A stretch of DNA of 64,000 bases from JAJDXO01 sp965207535 (lineage in GTDB: Bacteria > Pseudomonadota > Alphaproteobacteria > Rhodospirillales > UBA2165): contig CBDBMR010000005.1 in the NCBI GenBank assembly GCA_965207535.1, positions 62,001 to 126,000 on the forward strand, written 5' to 3'. The position numbers were made by a program, and so were the translations under genes. Shown here piece by piece: positions 28,612-37,240 of the stretch (the first letter of the stretch is position 1; every line of letters begins with the position of its first letter). The notes beneath the pieces are model-generated. The model saw only the letters and a program-made list of their open reading frames with translations, had not been told where the DNA came from and searched no databases.

Positions 28612-29259
28612 ATGCTGACGATTTATGGGCGGAATAATTCCTTCAATGTGCAAAAGGTGCTGTGGTTCGTCGAGGAACTCGGGGTCGAGTGCCGTCACGT
28701 GCCTTTGGGCGGCTCATTCGGCGGAACCGGCACGCCGGAATTTCTCGCCAAGAATCCCCACGGCAAGGTGCCGCTGATCGAAGACGGTGAGGATATCGTT
28801 TGGGAGTCCCACGCCATCCTTCGTTATCTGGCCGACCGCTACGGCCGGCCGGATTTCTGGAGCGACGATCCCGGCGCCCGCGCCGCCGCCGATCAATGGA
28901 TGGAATGGTGCCAGTGCCAGATCATGCAGCACTTTGTCGACGGCGTATTTTGGGGGTTTTACCGTACGCCCGAGGCGGAACGGGATGATTCCCGGGTGGC
29001 GGCGAGCATCGAGCGGTCAAACGAGCTATACGGGTTCCTTGACCGGTTCATCGCGGACAAGCGTTACCTGCTGGGCGATGCGCTGTCCCTGGCCGATATT
29101 GCCATCGGCGCCACGCTCTACCGCTATTTCAACGTCGGCATTCCCCGTCCCGCCATGCCCAACCTTGAACGCTGGTATGCCGCGTTGCAGGCGCGTCCCG
29201 CCTACCGCACCCACGTCATGCTGCCGTTCGACGATCTATACGGACGCCTCGCCTTCTGA
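28612..29259 (+). CDS. Glutathione S-transferase family protein
   Basis: 215 residues, standard length. N-terminal thioredoxin fold with GRNNSFNVQKVLW, the cis-Pro segment NPHGKVPLIED and the glutathione-contact WESHAILRYLADRYG; helical C-terminal domain with LADIAIGATLYRYF. Last gene of the PPOX-RidA-monooxygenase set. With an aromatic monooxygenase upstream, it could be a maleylacetone/maleylpyruvate-isomerase-like or a detoxifying GST (inference). Confidence 0.87.
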   Translation: MLTIYGRNNSFNVQKVLWFVEELGVECRHVPLGGSFGGTGTPEFLAKNPHGKVPLIEDGEDIVWESHAILRYLADRYGRPDFWSDDPGARAAADQWMEWCQCQIMQHFVDGVFWGFYRTPEAERDDSRVAASIERSNELYGFLDRFIADKRYLLGDALSLADIAIGATLYRYFNVGIPRPAMPNLERWYAALQARPAYRTHVMLPFDDLYGRLAF

Positions 29260-29277
29260 CCGGCGGCCAACGCCATT

Positions 29278-29352
29278 CCCGTGCCGGTCCACGCGGCCGC
29301 GGGTGGTGTGGGAACGCTTTTGGTGCGATGGGCGAAACATCTCCGAGCACCC
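29278..29352 (+). pseudogene. Relic of an NADPH:quinone oxidoreductase gene
   Basis: About 25 codons read IPVPVHAAAGGVGTLLVRWA, then KHL. This matches the nucleotide-binding signature of Qor-type zinc-free MDR enzymes (typical V-HAAAGGVG-L-Q-WAK-LGA). Nothing before or after in any frame continues the protein, so this is a decayed fragment. It sits in the gap between the GST and the convergent flavin monooxygenase. Confidence 0.5.
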
Positions 29353-29383
29353 GTCCCGGCGACGGAAACATCGAATCGGTCTG

Positions 29384-30571
29384 CTAAAGGGCGGCAAGGA
29401 CCGCTTCCGCCTCGGGAACGACGTCATACGCATAGAGGTGTTTGCGAAAATCCGCGTGGGCGGCAAGTTCGGCATCCCGTTTTTCCAGATCGGCATAGTC
29501 CAGCATCGAATCCACCCGCAGGCCGTTTATCCGCGCGCCGTGCTGGATTTCCGCCACCCGCTCCCGCCGGAGTTTCTCATAGGCGAGGAGCGCTTCGGGA
29601 ACGGCGGCGTTATCCGTATTGGACAGAATGACCGCCAAGGCCATTCCGTCTTCGATGGCCTGGTTGGCGCCCTGGCCGAGATGCGGCAGCATGGGATGCG
29701 CCGCATCGCCGAGGAGGGTCAACCGGCCCTTGGTCCAGGCCGGCAGGGGCTCCCGGTCATAAAGCGCCCAGCGAAACGTCGTATCGACGTTTTCCAGCAC
29801 GAACTCGACCTTGGGATCCCATCCCTCGAACTCGGCCCGCAGCACGTCGGGATCGCCCGGGGCCGACCAGGATTCCTTCATCTCCTCGTCCGTCGGGACG
29901 AAGCCCACGTAGTTGATCATCTCTCCATGACGCACCGGGAAGACCAGGAAATGTTTCGACGGTCCTGCCCACGTTTGCCATCGGTCCATGGGCCAGTCGC
30001 CCAGGCGGTCGCGATGGACAAGGCCCCGGTAGCTGATGGTGCCGTGGAATACGGGCGTCGAGGGCGGAAACACAAAGGGCCGGAGCGCCGAGTGGATGCC
30101 GTCGGCGGCGATCACCGCGTCGGCCTCGATTTGGCTGCCGTTTTCGAAGCTCACCCGGGCCGTGTCGCCGGCCTGCTCGAACCCGGCGGCGCCGTGGCCG
30201 CAATGGACCACGCCGTCCGGGAGCGCCGCCGCCAGGAAGTCCACGAAGTCCGCCCGGTGCATGCCGTAGACCGCGCTCCAGCCCGACGCATCCCTGACCT
30301 GCACCGGTGCGATGTGCGTTCCGTCATGGCGCAGATACTGTGAACTCTCACCGATGAGCGCGCCCCATTTCTCCACCGCGGGGCCCAGGCCGACCCGCTG
30401 CAGATGACGGACGCTGTTTGGGGTAATCTGAACCCCCGCACCGACCTCGCCGAGTTCCGGTGCCTGCTCATAGACGGATACCTCCAGCCCACGGGAAATC
30501 AAGGCGTTGGCGGCGAACAGGCCCCCGATGCCTCCTCCGACAATGGCGACCTTGGGCCGCGATTTTGCCAT
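29384..30571 (-). CDS. Class A FAD-dependent monooxygenase, salicylate-hydroxylase-like
   Basis: 395 residues, the usual length for salicylate or 3-hydroxybenzoate hydroxylases. GGGIGG at 12-17, the DG motif region ADGIHSALR and the FAD ribityl motif GDAAHPMLPHLGQGANQAIEDG. No C-terminal thioredoxin domain, unlike the monooxygenase at 26935. Convergent with the GST gene and downstream of the TauD-like gene on the same strand, 120 nt apart. It likely hydroxylates, with or without decarboxylation, an aromatic or N-heteroaromatic acid. Confidence 0.9.
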   Translation of the reverse strand: MAKSRPKVAIVGGGIGGLFAANALISRGLEVSVYEQAPELGEVGAGVQITPNSVRHLQRVGLGPAVEKWGALIGESSQYLRHDGTHIAPVQVRDASGWSAVYGMHRADFVDFLAAALPDGVVHCGHGAAGFEQAGDTARVSFENGSQIEADAVIAADGIHSALRPFVFPPSTPVFHGTISYRGLVHRDRLGDWPMDRWQTWAGPSKHFLVFPVRHGEMINYVGFVPTDEEMKESWSAPGDPDVLRAEFEGWDPKVEFVLENVDTTFRWALYDREPLPAWTKGRLTLLGDAAHPMLPHLGQGANQAIEDGMALAVILSNTDNAAVPEALLAYEKLRRERVAEIQHGARINGLRVDSMLDYADLEKRDAELAAHADFRKHLYAYDVVPEAEAVLAAL

Positions 30572-30691
30572 GTCACGCTCCTCGAGACACCTGCGTCAGG
30601 GGCAGGTGAACCGGCACCGACACCTCCATAGACTACCCGCCATTAGCCGCCGATGGGAATTGGGATTACCAGGAAATTTCAGCCGGTTTCG

Positions 30692-31663
30692 TCAGCGGGT
30701 GGTCCGGCTTTCCGCGGCCGCTTGGTAATTCTCGAGAACCGGGTCCGTACGCGCCTTGTCCGGATCGAGAATTGAATAGGATTTTCCCACCGGCCCGTAG
30801 GGAAGATCGCCTCTCAAGGTTACCCGCTCCATTCGCCGCCGGTCGGGCAGATAGTCCCGCGCGGCATAATGCTGAACCGTCCGATTGTCCCAGAAGGCCA
30901 TCAAATTCTCCTGCCAATGAACCCGGAACTGATATTCGGGGATTTGGGTCTGCCGGTACAACAGGTCGAGCAAGGCGTCGCTCTCGTCCTGTTTCATGCC
31001 CTTGATGGCGACCGTGAATTGAGGGCTGACATAGATCGCCTGCTTTCCCGTCACGGGATGGGTGCGTATCACCGGATGAACCGGATTTGGAAATTTGTCC
31101 ATCATCTCCCAGAGGCGTTGACGGTGCTCCTGGCTGTTTCCGTAGAGCCGTTTGAAGTTCTTGAAATCGTTGACGGCCTCCAAGCCGGAAAGGAAGGATT
31201 GCAGGCTGTCGCTCAATCCCTCGAAAGCGGCGGTCATATTGCAGAACAAGGTGTCGCCACCGACCCTTGGAACAATTTTTGCCCGCAAAAGGGTGCCCAT
31301 GGGAGGTTCCAGCCGGAACATCTCGTCGCTGTGCCAGACATCGGTGGAAAGCGGCGGGTTGTCCCCGTCATTGTCCAGGACGATCATCTCGGGCAAGTCG
31401 TCCAAATGCGGTGAAAACGGGTGAACCGTCAGTTCACCAAAATTCGCCGCGAAGTCCGCCTGTTGCTCCCGGGTGATGTCCTGATTGCGGAACACGATGA
31501 CGCCGTGTTCCATGAGGGCATCATGGACCAGCTTTCGTTCCCCTTCATCGATGGGTTTACCGGTATCCAGTCCGTGGATTTCCGCACCGGCATGGGGTCC
31601 CAGTTGTTTGGCCCGGGCAGCGGTGGCGCCGGCCTCATTGGATTGATCAATCACCTGGTCCAT
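30692..31663 (-). CDS. TauD/TfdA-family Fe(II)/2-oxoglutarate dioxygenase
   Basis: 323 residues from ATG 31663, which has GGAGG five bases upstream; a start 54 nt earlier lacks this. The iron triad is His111, Asp113 (VWHSDEMF) and His265 (NRTVQH), with a basic 2-oxoglutarate-binding stretch about 11-19 residues later (RRRMERVTLRGD). The family hydroxylates taurine, alkyl sulfates, 2,4-D or similar acids. Divergent from the TRAP transporter, whose substrate may be the one oxidised here (inference). Confidence 0.9.
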   Translation of the reverse strand: MDQVIDQSNEAGATAARAKQLGPHAGAEIHGLDTGKPIDEGERKLVHDALMEHGVIVFRNQDITREQQADFAANFGELTVHPFSPHLDDLPEMIVLDNDGDNPPLSTDVWHSDEMFRLEPPMGTLLRAKIVPRVGGDTLFCNMTAAFEGLSDSLQSFLSGLEAVNDFKNFKRLYGNSQEHRQRLWEMMDKFPNPVHPVIRTHPVTGKQAIYVSPQFTVAIKGMKQDESDALLDLLYRQTQIPEYQFRVHWQENLMAFWDNRTVQHYAARDYLPDRRRMERVTLRGDLPYGPVGKSYSILDPDKARTDPVLENYQAAAESRTTR

Positions 31664-31785
31664 GGAGTCCTCCAGACAGGTTCGATTTATAGAACTTTTC
31701 CAACGTCCAAATACCAACTAAATTTAACAGCAAGCCCAAGTAAAAGGCACTGGGCAAAATCACGCAACAGGCAGGGAGAAGTACG

Positions 31786-32814
31786 ATGGAAATTGCAAAA
31801 CCCGTGAAGCTATTGGGCTTGTCGGCCGCCGTAGCGACCGCGGCGATGGTGTCCGCGCCGCAAGTAAGCGCCCAGGAGGCATCCTTGCGGCTGCACACGT
31901 TCGTGCCGGCCGTTGCCCGTTCGTTCAAGAACCTGGACTGGTGGGCAAAGAAGGTTGAAAAGGAATCGAACAACCGCATTCAGATCAAGCTGTTCCCGTC
32001 CCGCCAGCTTGGCGGCAAGCCGTCGGAACTTTACGATCAGGCCCGGAAAGGGTTCGTGGATGTCATTTACTCCCTACCGGGATATACCCCGGGCCGGTTC
32101 CCGCGCCTCGAAGTCGTGGAACTGCCCTTTGTTTCCGGCCACTCGCCAAGGATCATGGCCCCGGCCATTTGGTCCATGTACGACAAGTGGTTTTCCAAGG
32201 ATTTTCCGGACACCCATCCCATCGTTCTGCACGCACCGGGACCCTTTGGGCTGTTCTCCCATAAACCCATCAAGGGCCTGGACGATCTGAAAGGCCTTAA
32301 AATTCGTGTCTCGGGCCGGACCCTGGGGCAGTCTTTCAAGGCGATCGGCGCGACACCCGTCGGTATTCCGGGGATCAAGATGGCGGAAGCCTTCCAGCGC
32401 AATGTGATCGATGCCGTTTATACGGCCTGGACGATTTCACTTCCGACAAAGATCGTTCGCGTGGCCAAACACTACGCCATGCCTGGTCTGAGCTCGGGCG
32501 TGCTGATGGTCATCATGAACAAGGACAGCTACAACAAACTGTCCGCCGATCTGAAGAAGGTTATCGACAATAATTCCGGAGCGGCCTTGGCCAAGGAGTA
32601 CGGGGAGCGCTGGCACAACGATGATACGCCGGCCCTCAATGTCGCCAAGAAATCCGGCAAGCCCATGTACGTTTTCTCGGACAGCGACAAGAAGCGATGG
32701 GCCGCGGCGTCCGAAAAAGTCGTGGAAGGCTGGATTGCCGATATGAAGAAGAAAGGCATCGATGGCGCGGCGCTGCTTGCCGACATGAAAGCCGCCGTCA
32801 AGAAGTTCCAATAG
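31786..32814 (+). CDS. dctP: TRAP transporter periplasmic substrate-binding protein, DctP family
   Basis: 342 residues with a signal peptide (cleavage likely after QVSA) and AGGGAG seven bases before the ATG. Hallmarks: FKNLDWWAKKVEKESNNRIQIKLFPSRQLGG, then DDLKGLKIRVSG with the arginine that binds substrate carboxylates. First gene of a complete dctPQM operon, divergent from the TauD-like dioxygenase. The substrate should be an organic acid. Confidence 0.92.
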   Translation: MEIAKPVKLLGLSAAVATAAMVSAPQVSAQEASLRLHTFVPAVARSFKNLDWWAKKVEKESNNRIQIKLFPSRQLGGKPSELYDQARKGFVDVIYSLPGYTPGRFPRLEVVELPFVSGHSPRIMAPAIWSMYDKWFSKDFPDTHPIVLHAPGPFGLFSHKPIKGLDDLKGLKIRVSGRTLGQSFKAIGATPVGIPGIKMAEAFQRNVIDAVYTAWTISLPTKIVRVAKHYAMPGLSSGVLMVIMNKDSYNKLSADLKKVIDNNSGAALAKEYGERWHNDDTPALNVAKKSGKPMYVFSDSDKKRWAAASEKVVEGWIADMKKKGIDGAALLADMKAAVKKFQ

Positions 32815-32825
32815 CCGTACGGGCT

Positions 32826-32855
32826 CCGGCAGCGGAGTTTCACCTCCGCTGCCGG
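32826..32855 (+). promoter_or_regulatory. Intercistronic hairpin between dctP and dctQ
   Basis: A perfect 12-bp inverted repeat (CCGGCAGCGGAG and CTCCGCTGCCGG) with a six-base loop begins 12 nt after the dctP stop. No T tract follows, and translation of dctQ starts 21 nt later. It probably stabilises the dctP message or attenuates downstream genes, giving excess binding protein (inference). Confidence 0.65.
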
Positions 32856-32875
32856 GCTTGCAGCGTTGTGATGCC

Positions 32876-33379
32876 ATGAAAGACGCGGACGGCGGGGATA
32901 CCCGGAAACCGGAGGAATCCGGCCTTACCAGATTTACGCGCCTCGTGGCGCTCGTCGGCGGGTTCGCCGTCGTGGGGGTCGCGGCGCTGACGGTGATCAG
33001 TGTTATTGGACGCTATACGTTCGGTACGCCGATCACGGGCGACTATGAGATCGTGGAGTATGGAATCTCCTTTGCCGCCTTCTGCTTCTTCGCGTTTGCC
33101 CATGCGACCAATAGCCACATCATCGCCGAGTTTTTTTCCAGCCGAATGTCGGGACGCACCACCCACCTGATCGATGCTACGCAAAATTCGATCCTGTCCG
33201 CGATCCTGATTCTCCTGGTATGGCGGGTTATCGTCGGCGGCTTCGACAAGTTCGAAACCGGCGACGAATCCATGTTCCTGGCCATGAAAACCTGGTGGCT
33301 GCATGTGGTTGGCGCGTTTGGCCTCGCCCTTTTCGCCTGGGTCGCCGTTCGAAAAATTTTTGAAAAGCCCGACTCGTGA
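32876..33379 (+). CDS. dctQ: TRAP transporter small permease, DctQ family
   Basis: 167 residues from ATG 32876; an in-frame TTG 18 nt earlier falls next to the hairpin and is less likely. Four membrane segments are visible (about 20-42, 60-80, 95-120 and 135-155) with the charged TDATQNS-type loop between. Its stop overlaps the GTG of dctM by four bases. It is the integral membrane partner of DctM in the inner membrane. Confidence 0.88.
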   Translation: MKDADGGDTRKPEESGLTRFTRLVALVGGFAVVGVAALTVISVIGRYTFGTPITGDYEIVEYGISFAAFCFFAFAHATNSHIIAEFFSSRMSGRTTHLIDATQNSILSAILILLVWRVIVGGFDKFETGDESMFLAMKTWWLHVVGAFGLALFAWVAVRKIFEKPDS

Positions 33380-34689
33380 GCGGAACCGAACTCGCCATTT
33401 TGATGTTTGCGGTGCTGCTCGCGATGATCGCGCTGCGCATGCCTATCGCCATCGCGCTATTTGCCGTCGGGGCGATCGGCATGGTCCAGTTGACGAGTCT
33501 CGACCAATTGCTGATCTGGCTCGAGGCTGCGCCGGTCGGCCGGACGGCCAGCTATTCCCTGTCCGTGATCCCACTTTTTGTTCTGATGGGTCAACTGGCC
33601 ATGCACTCCGGGTTAAGCTCCGTGCTGTTCCGCTCGGCCCGGGCCTGGGTCGGTCATCGGCCCGGCGGCATGGCCGTCGCAACCATCGGAGGATGCGCGG
33701 CTTTCGGCGCCATCTGCGGCTCTTCCCTGGCCACGGGCGCGACAATGGCCAGCGTCTCGTTGCCCGAGATGAAAAAGCTCGGCTATTCGGGCGCATTGTC
33801 CACCGGCAGCCTTGCGGCGGGAGGAACTCTCGGGATTCTGATCCCGCCGTCGATCATTCTCGTCATCTACGCGATCATCACCGAACAATCCATTGGGGAT
33901 CTTTTCTTGGCCGCCGTATTCCCCGGAATCATCGCAACCTTCTACTACGTCATATCCGTTTGGGTATTTGTTCGATTTCGGCCGGAAGCGGGTCCTGCCG
34001 GCGAAAGATATGGATGGCGTGAGCGCCTGGAGAGTCTCAAGTACGTGTGGCCGGTGGCCGTTATATTCCTGCTTGTCATCGGCGGGATATATCGCGGCAT
34101 TTTCACGCCGACCGAAGGCGCCGCGGTCGGCGCTGCCGCTACCGGTGTGATCGCGCTCTTTCGCAGGATGAGCTGGAATCAGTTCACCACCGCCCTGATA
34201 GAGACGGCGAAGACCACCGGGATGATCTACCTCATTCTCATCGGCGCGGAGATTTACGGGTCCTTCATGGCCCTGTCGGAACTGCCGCTCAGGATCGCCG
34301 GTATGGTATCGGGGCTGGAACTGACCCCCTTGGCCGTCATCGCCTTGATATTGGTGATCTATATTCTGTTGGGCGCGGTGATGGACGGTCTCGCAATGAT
34401 CCTGATTACCGTCCCGGTCTTCTTGCCCATCGTTCTGGGGCTGGATCTCGGGATGTCGGAAGAAGCAAAAGCCATCTGGTTCGGCATTCTCGTTCTGAGC
34501 GTCGTCGAGACGGGACTGATCACCCCGCCCGTAGGCCTCAATTGTTATGTGATCAATTCACTTGCCGAGGATGTGAGCCTGATTGAGACCTTCAAAGGGG
34601 TGACCCCCTTTGTCATCAGCGACTTCTTCCGGCTCGCCACCATCGTCGGGTTTCCGGCCGTCGCGCTTTGGGCGCCGGGGCTTCTTTGA
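33376..34689 (+). CDS. dctM: TRAP transporter large permease, DctM family
   Basis: 437 residues, GTG start overlapping the dctQ stop (GTGA). About a dozen hydrophobic segments with the family's conserved loops: PLFVLMGQLAMHSGLS, GSSLATGATMASVSLPEM, GTLGILIPPSIILVIY and the C-terminal GLITPPVGLNCYVI. It carries out sodium-coupled import of the substrate delivered by DctP (family knowledge). It completes the operon; no terminator was recognised after it. Confidence 0.92.
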   Translation: MSGTELAILMFAVLLAMIALRMPIAIALFAVGAIGMVQLTSLDQLLIWLEAAPVGRTASYSLSVIPLFVLMGQLAMHSGLSSVLFRSARAWVGHRPGGMAVATIGGCAAFGAICGSSLATGATMASVSLPEMKKLGYSGALSTGSLAAGGTLGILIPPSIILVIYAIITEQSIGDLFLAAVFPGIIATFYYVISVWVFVRFRPEAGPAGERYGWRERLESLKYVWPVAVIFLLVIGGIYRGIFTPTEGAAVGAAATGVIALFRRMSWNQFTTALIETAKTTGMIYLILIGAEIYGSFMALSELPLRIAGMVSGLELTPLAVIALILVIYILLGAVMDGLAMILITVPVFLPIVLGLDLGMSEEAKAIWFGILVLSVVETGLITPPVGLNCYVINSLAEDVSLIETFKGVTPFVISDFFRLATIVGFPAVALWAPGLL

Positions 34690-34823
34690 AATTTTCACGA
34701 ATTGAGCGCTGCCGGATTGGAGAGGTATGGCATTGGTTGTTGTGACGTCTCCAATGCCAACTAGTATTGGCCAACCAGTATCGCAATGAAATCACTTCGT
34801 TAATTGAGAATACGGGAAGACAG

Positions 34824-35833
34824 ATGGAATACCGTTACATCGGAAACAGCGGCCTGAGAGTTTCCACGATCAGCCTCGGCACCATGAATTTCGGCGCGAC
34901 AACAAGCGAAGCCGCCGCCCGCAAAATCGTTGATGCCGCCCGGGGCCAAGGGATCAATTTCGTCGATACCGCCGACGCCTACGTCGGTGGAGCGTCGGAG
35001 ACTATTTTGGGAAAGCTGATCAAGAAGGATCGCGAGGACTGGGTGGTTGCAACCAAAGTCGGGCAACAGGATGGGCCGCCCGAGAGGAAACGCGGCCTGT
35101 CGAAAAAATGGATGATGGAGGCCATAGATGCTTCGTTGACCCGCCTTCGGATGGATTACGTCGAAATCTATTACATGCACCATGTGGATTGGGATACGCC
35201 GCTCGAGGAAAGCATCGAGGCGATGGGAGAAATCATTGCCGGCGGCAAGGCCCGGTATTGGGGTTTCTCCAATCATCGGGCCTGGCAGGTCGGCGAGCTT
35301 GTTCGTCTGTGTGACAATCTGGGCACCCCCCGGCCCATCATCGCGCAACCCATGTACAACATGGTCAACCGGACCCCGGAAACCGATCTGCTTCCCGCCT
35401 GCGAATATTACGGCATCGGCGTCGTGCCCTATTCGCCCCTGGCCCGCGGGGTGCTTACGGGAAAATACGGGAACAGGAAGAAGATGCCCAAAAACAGCCG
35501 GGGCGGCCGCGGCGACGCGAGCGTTCTGAACCGCGACCTGAAAGAGGAATCCTTCAGGCCGTCGCCAAAATCGAGAAATATCTCGAGAACAGGAACATTC
35601 CCGTGTCCGACTTCGCCATCAGGTGGCTGCTCAACAACGGGATCGTCACGAGCGTCATCGGCGGGCCGAGGACACTTCAGCAGTGGAACGCCTATGTCCG
35701 GGCCGCCGGCAGGGAATTCACCGCCGAGGACGAAGCGTTCGTCGATACGCTCGTCGCCCCGGGTCACCAGGCCACGCACGGATATACCTGGCCACGCTAT
35801 CCGGTGCGCGGCCGGCGCGCGATAGAAGGCTGA
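34824..35833 (+). pseudogene. Aldo/keto reductase with an apparent frameshift near 35550
   Basis: From ATG 34824 the frame gives a typical aldo/keto reductase of the YajO/Kvbeta-like group (MEYRYIGNSGLRVS, NFVDTADAY with the catalytic Asp-Tyr, ATKVG, then YMHHVD). After NRDLKEE, at about 35550, homology stops in this frame and continues in another: LQAVAKIEKYLENRNIPVSD..., ending at 35833. One extra A in the GAGGAATCC stretch would restore a single reading frame of about 336 residues. Either the gene is inactivated or a base is missing from the sequence. The preceding AKR core, including the tetrad region, is intact. Confidence 0.8.
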
Positions 35834-35843
35834 TCAAAACCGG

Positions 35844-36020
35844 TTAACCCGCATTTCTCACCAGGGTCATGGTCTGCGCGGCGTTGATCGGGTCGACAGA
35901 GCAGGAGAGGCGCGTCGCGGCCCTCAACCGTAATTGCCGCTACGCTTTTCGGGTCGCTCCTGGCGGTTCAGCCACCTGGACGCGACGCAGGCCATAACCC
36001 TGGCGGGAAATGCGGGCTAA
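35844..36020. mobile_element. 177-bp MITE-like element with 35-bp terminal inverted repeats
   Basis: Left end 35844-35878 and right end 35986-36020 are inverted repeats agreeing at 30 of 35 positions (outer motif TTAxCCCGCATTTC). About 107 bp lie between, with no reading frame of note. The size and ends suggest a non-autonomous relative of an insertion sequence; the IS family cannot be assigned by eye and no target duplication was evident. The right end supplies the TAG stop codon of the minus-strand flavin monooxygenase gene. Confidence 0.55.
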
Positions 36021-37240
36021 AGCATGACGCTGGGCGAGATTTCCTGACCCAACAGGACGCCGCCATAGATATCGCCGACATGGTCAACGTCAAAGATGGC
36101 GTGGGTGGCCAGCGCATTGGTATCGCGCTGGAACCGCTGGATCAGCGAGTCATTGTAGATCGCCCGGGAACCGGCCTCGCGCGCCATATCGTTGACTACC
36201 GCATGGCACGTGCGCGCGACGTGACAGGCGACCATCCGCGCCTTGATGCGCTCCTCGCGGCTGAATTCGTGGCCCCGGGCGACCTTGTCCGAAACCTCCT
36301 GGATGCCGGCGTCGAACAAACGGCGGGTTGCTTCCACGGTCATCTGGTTTTGGGCCATTCGCACCCGGGTGGACATCTGTTTGTCCATGGAGGCGTATGA
36401 GTAGGCGTTGGTCTTACCCTCGAGGACCCCGCAGACGAGTTCGCATACCGCCTCGGCGCCGCCCATCAACGGGCCGACCGCACCGTAGACCATGAAAGTC
36501 AGGAGCGGCACCCGCCACACAGGTTCGGTGTTGACCTCCAGCCCGGGCGCCCGGCCATTGCGCAGATCACTTACCGACACCGAATGGTGCTCCGGCACGA
36601 ATGTGCCGTCCAATTCCACGTCGTGGCTGCCGGTTGCCGCCATCGCCGACACATCCCAGGTGTCGAGGATTTTGAACTCGCCTGCCGGTACAAAGAACCG
36701 CCGCATTTCCGCCGGATCGCCGCTATCGGCGACCGGCGCCGCCAGGGCCATGTAGTCGCCGTGAAGAATTCCGGTCGCGTACCCCCACCGGCCGGTCAGC
36801 CGAAAACCGCCGTCGACGCGTTCGGCCGTCCCGCTCGGCATAACCTGCCCAGCCGCCATGGTGTAACCGGGCTCGCCGCCCCACACCTCGTCCTGGGCCT
36901 CCACGGGGTAATGGCCGAACTGGAAATTGTGGTAGATGAGGAACCCCATGGTCCATCCGGTGGACATGCAGCCGCGTCCCAGCTCGCGGAATATTTGCGG
37001 AATGTATTTGAAATCGACCTCATGACCGCCATAGCGCTTTGGCACGATGGCCCGGAACAGGTCGGCCCGCTTGATGTCCCCGATGGTTTCTTCAGGGATT
37101 CGGCCCGCCTCCTCGGCCGCGCGTTGACGCTCCCGAAGCGCCGGGACCATGTCGGTGATCCGCCGGATAAGCTCGTCGCCCGTCACCTCGGATTTGGGAT
37201 CGTTGAGGGTATCCACGTCTGTCTCTCCCCGGCCGGTCAC
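36017..37240 (-). CDS. Acyl-CoA dehydrogenase-fold flavin-dependent monooxygenase (HsaA/DszC-like)
   Basis: 407 residues from a GTG start that overlaps the DsbA-like stop (GTGA), with AGGA just upstream. It has the acyl-CoA dehydrogenase fold: N-terminal helices (PEETIGDIKRADLFRAIVPKRYGG), a middle beta domain (GYATGILHGDYMALAAPV) and a C-terminal helical domain. The usual catalytic glutamate region of true dehydrogenases is not evident. The pattern fits group D monooxygenases such as HsaA, which need a separate flavin reductase. Last gene of the cupin-Ldh-DUF1993-DsbA operon. The substrate is probably a phenolic compound (inference). Confidence 0.8.
   Translation of the reverse strand: MTGRGETDVDTLNDPKSEVTGDELIRRITDMVPALRERQRAAEEAGRIPEETIGDIKRADLFRAIVPKRYGGHEVDFKYIPQIFRELGRGCMSTGWTMGFLIYHNFQFGHYPVEAQDEVWGGEPGYTMAAGQVMPSGTAERVDGGFRLTGRWGYATGILHGDYMALAAPVADSGDPAEMRRFFVPAGEFKILDTWDVSAMAATGSHDVELDGTFVPEHHSVSVSDLRNGRAPGLEVNTEPVWRVPLLTFMVYGAVGPLMGGAEAVCELVCGVLEGKTNAYSYASMDKQMSTRVRMAQNQMTVEATRRLFDAGIQEVSDKVARGHEFSREERIKARMVACHVARTCHAVVNDMAREAGSRAIYNDSLIQRFQRDTNALATHAIFDVDHVGDIYGGVLLGQEISPSVML

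Noticed and set aside
28787..30343. 518-codon plus-strand frame spanning the GST, the gap and the convergent monooxygenase
   Set aside because: It overlaps two convincing genes in other frames and shows no domain pattern.
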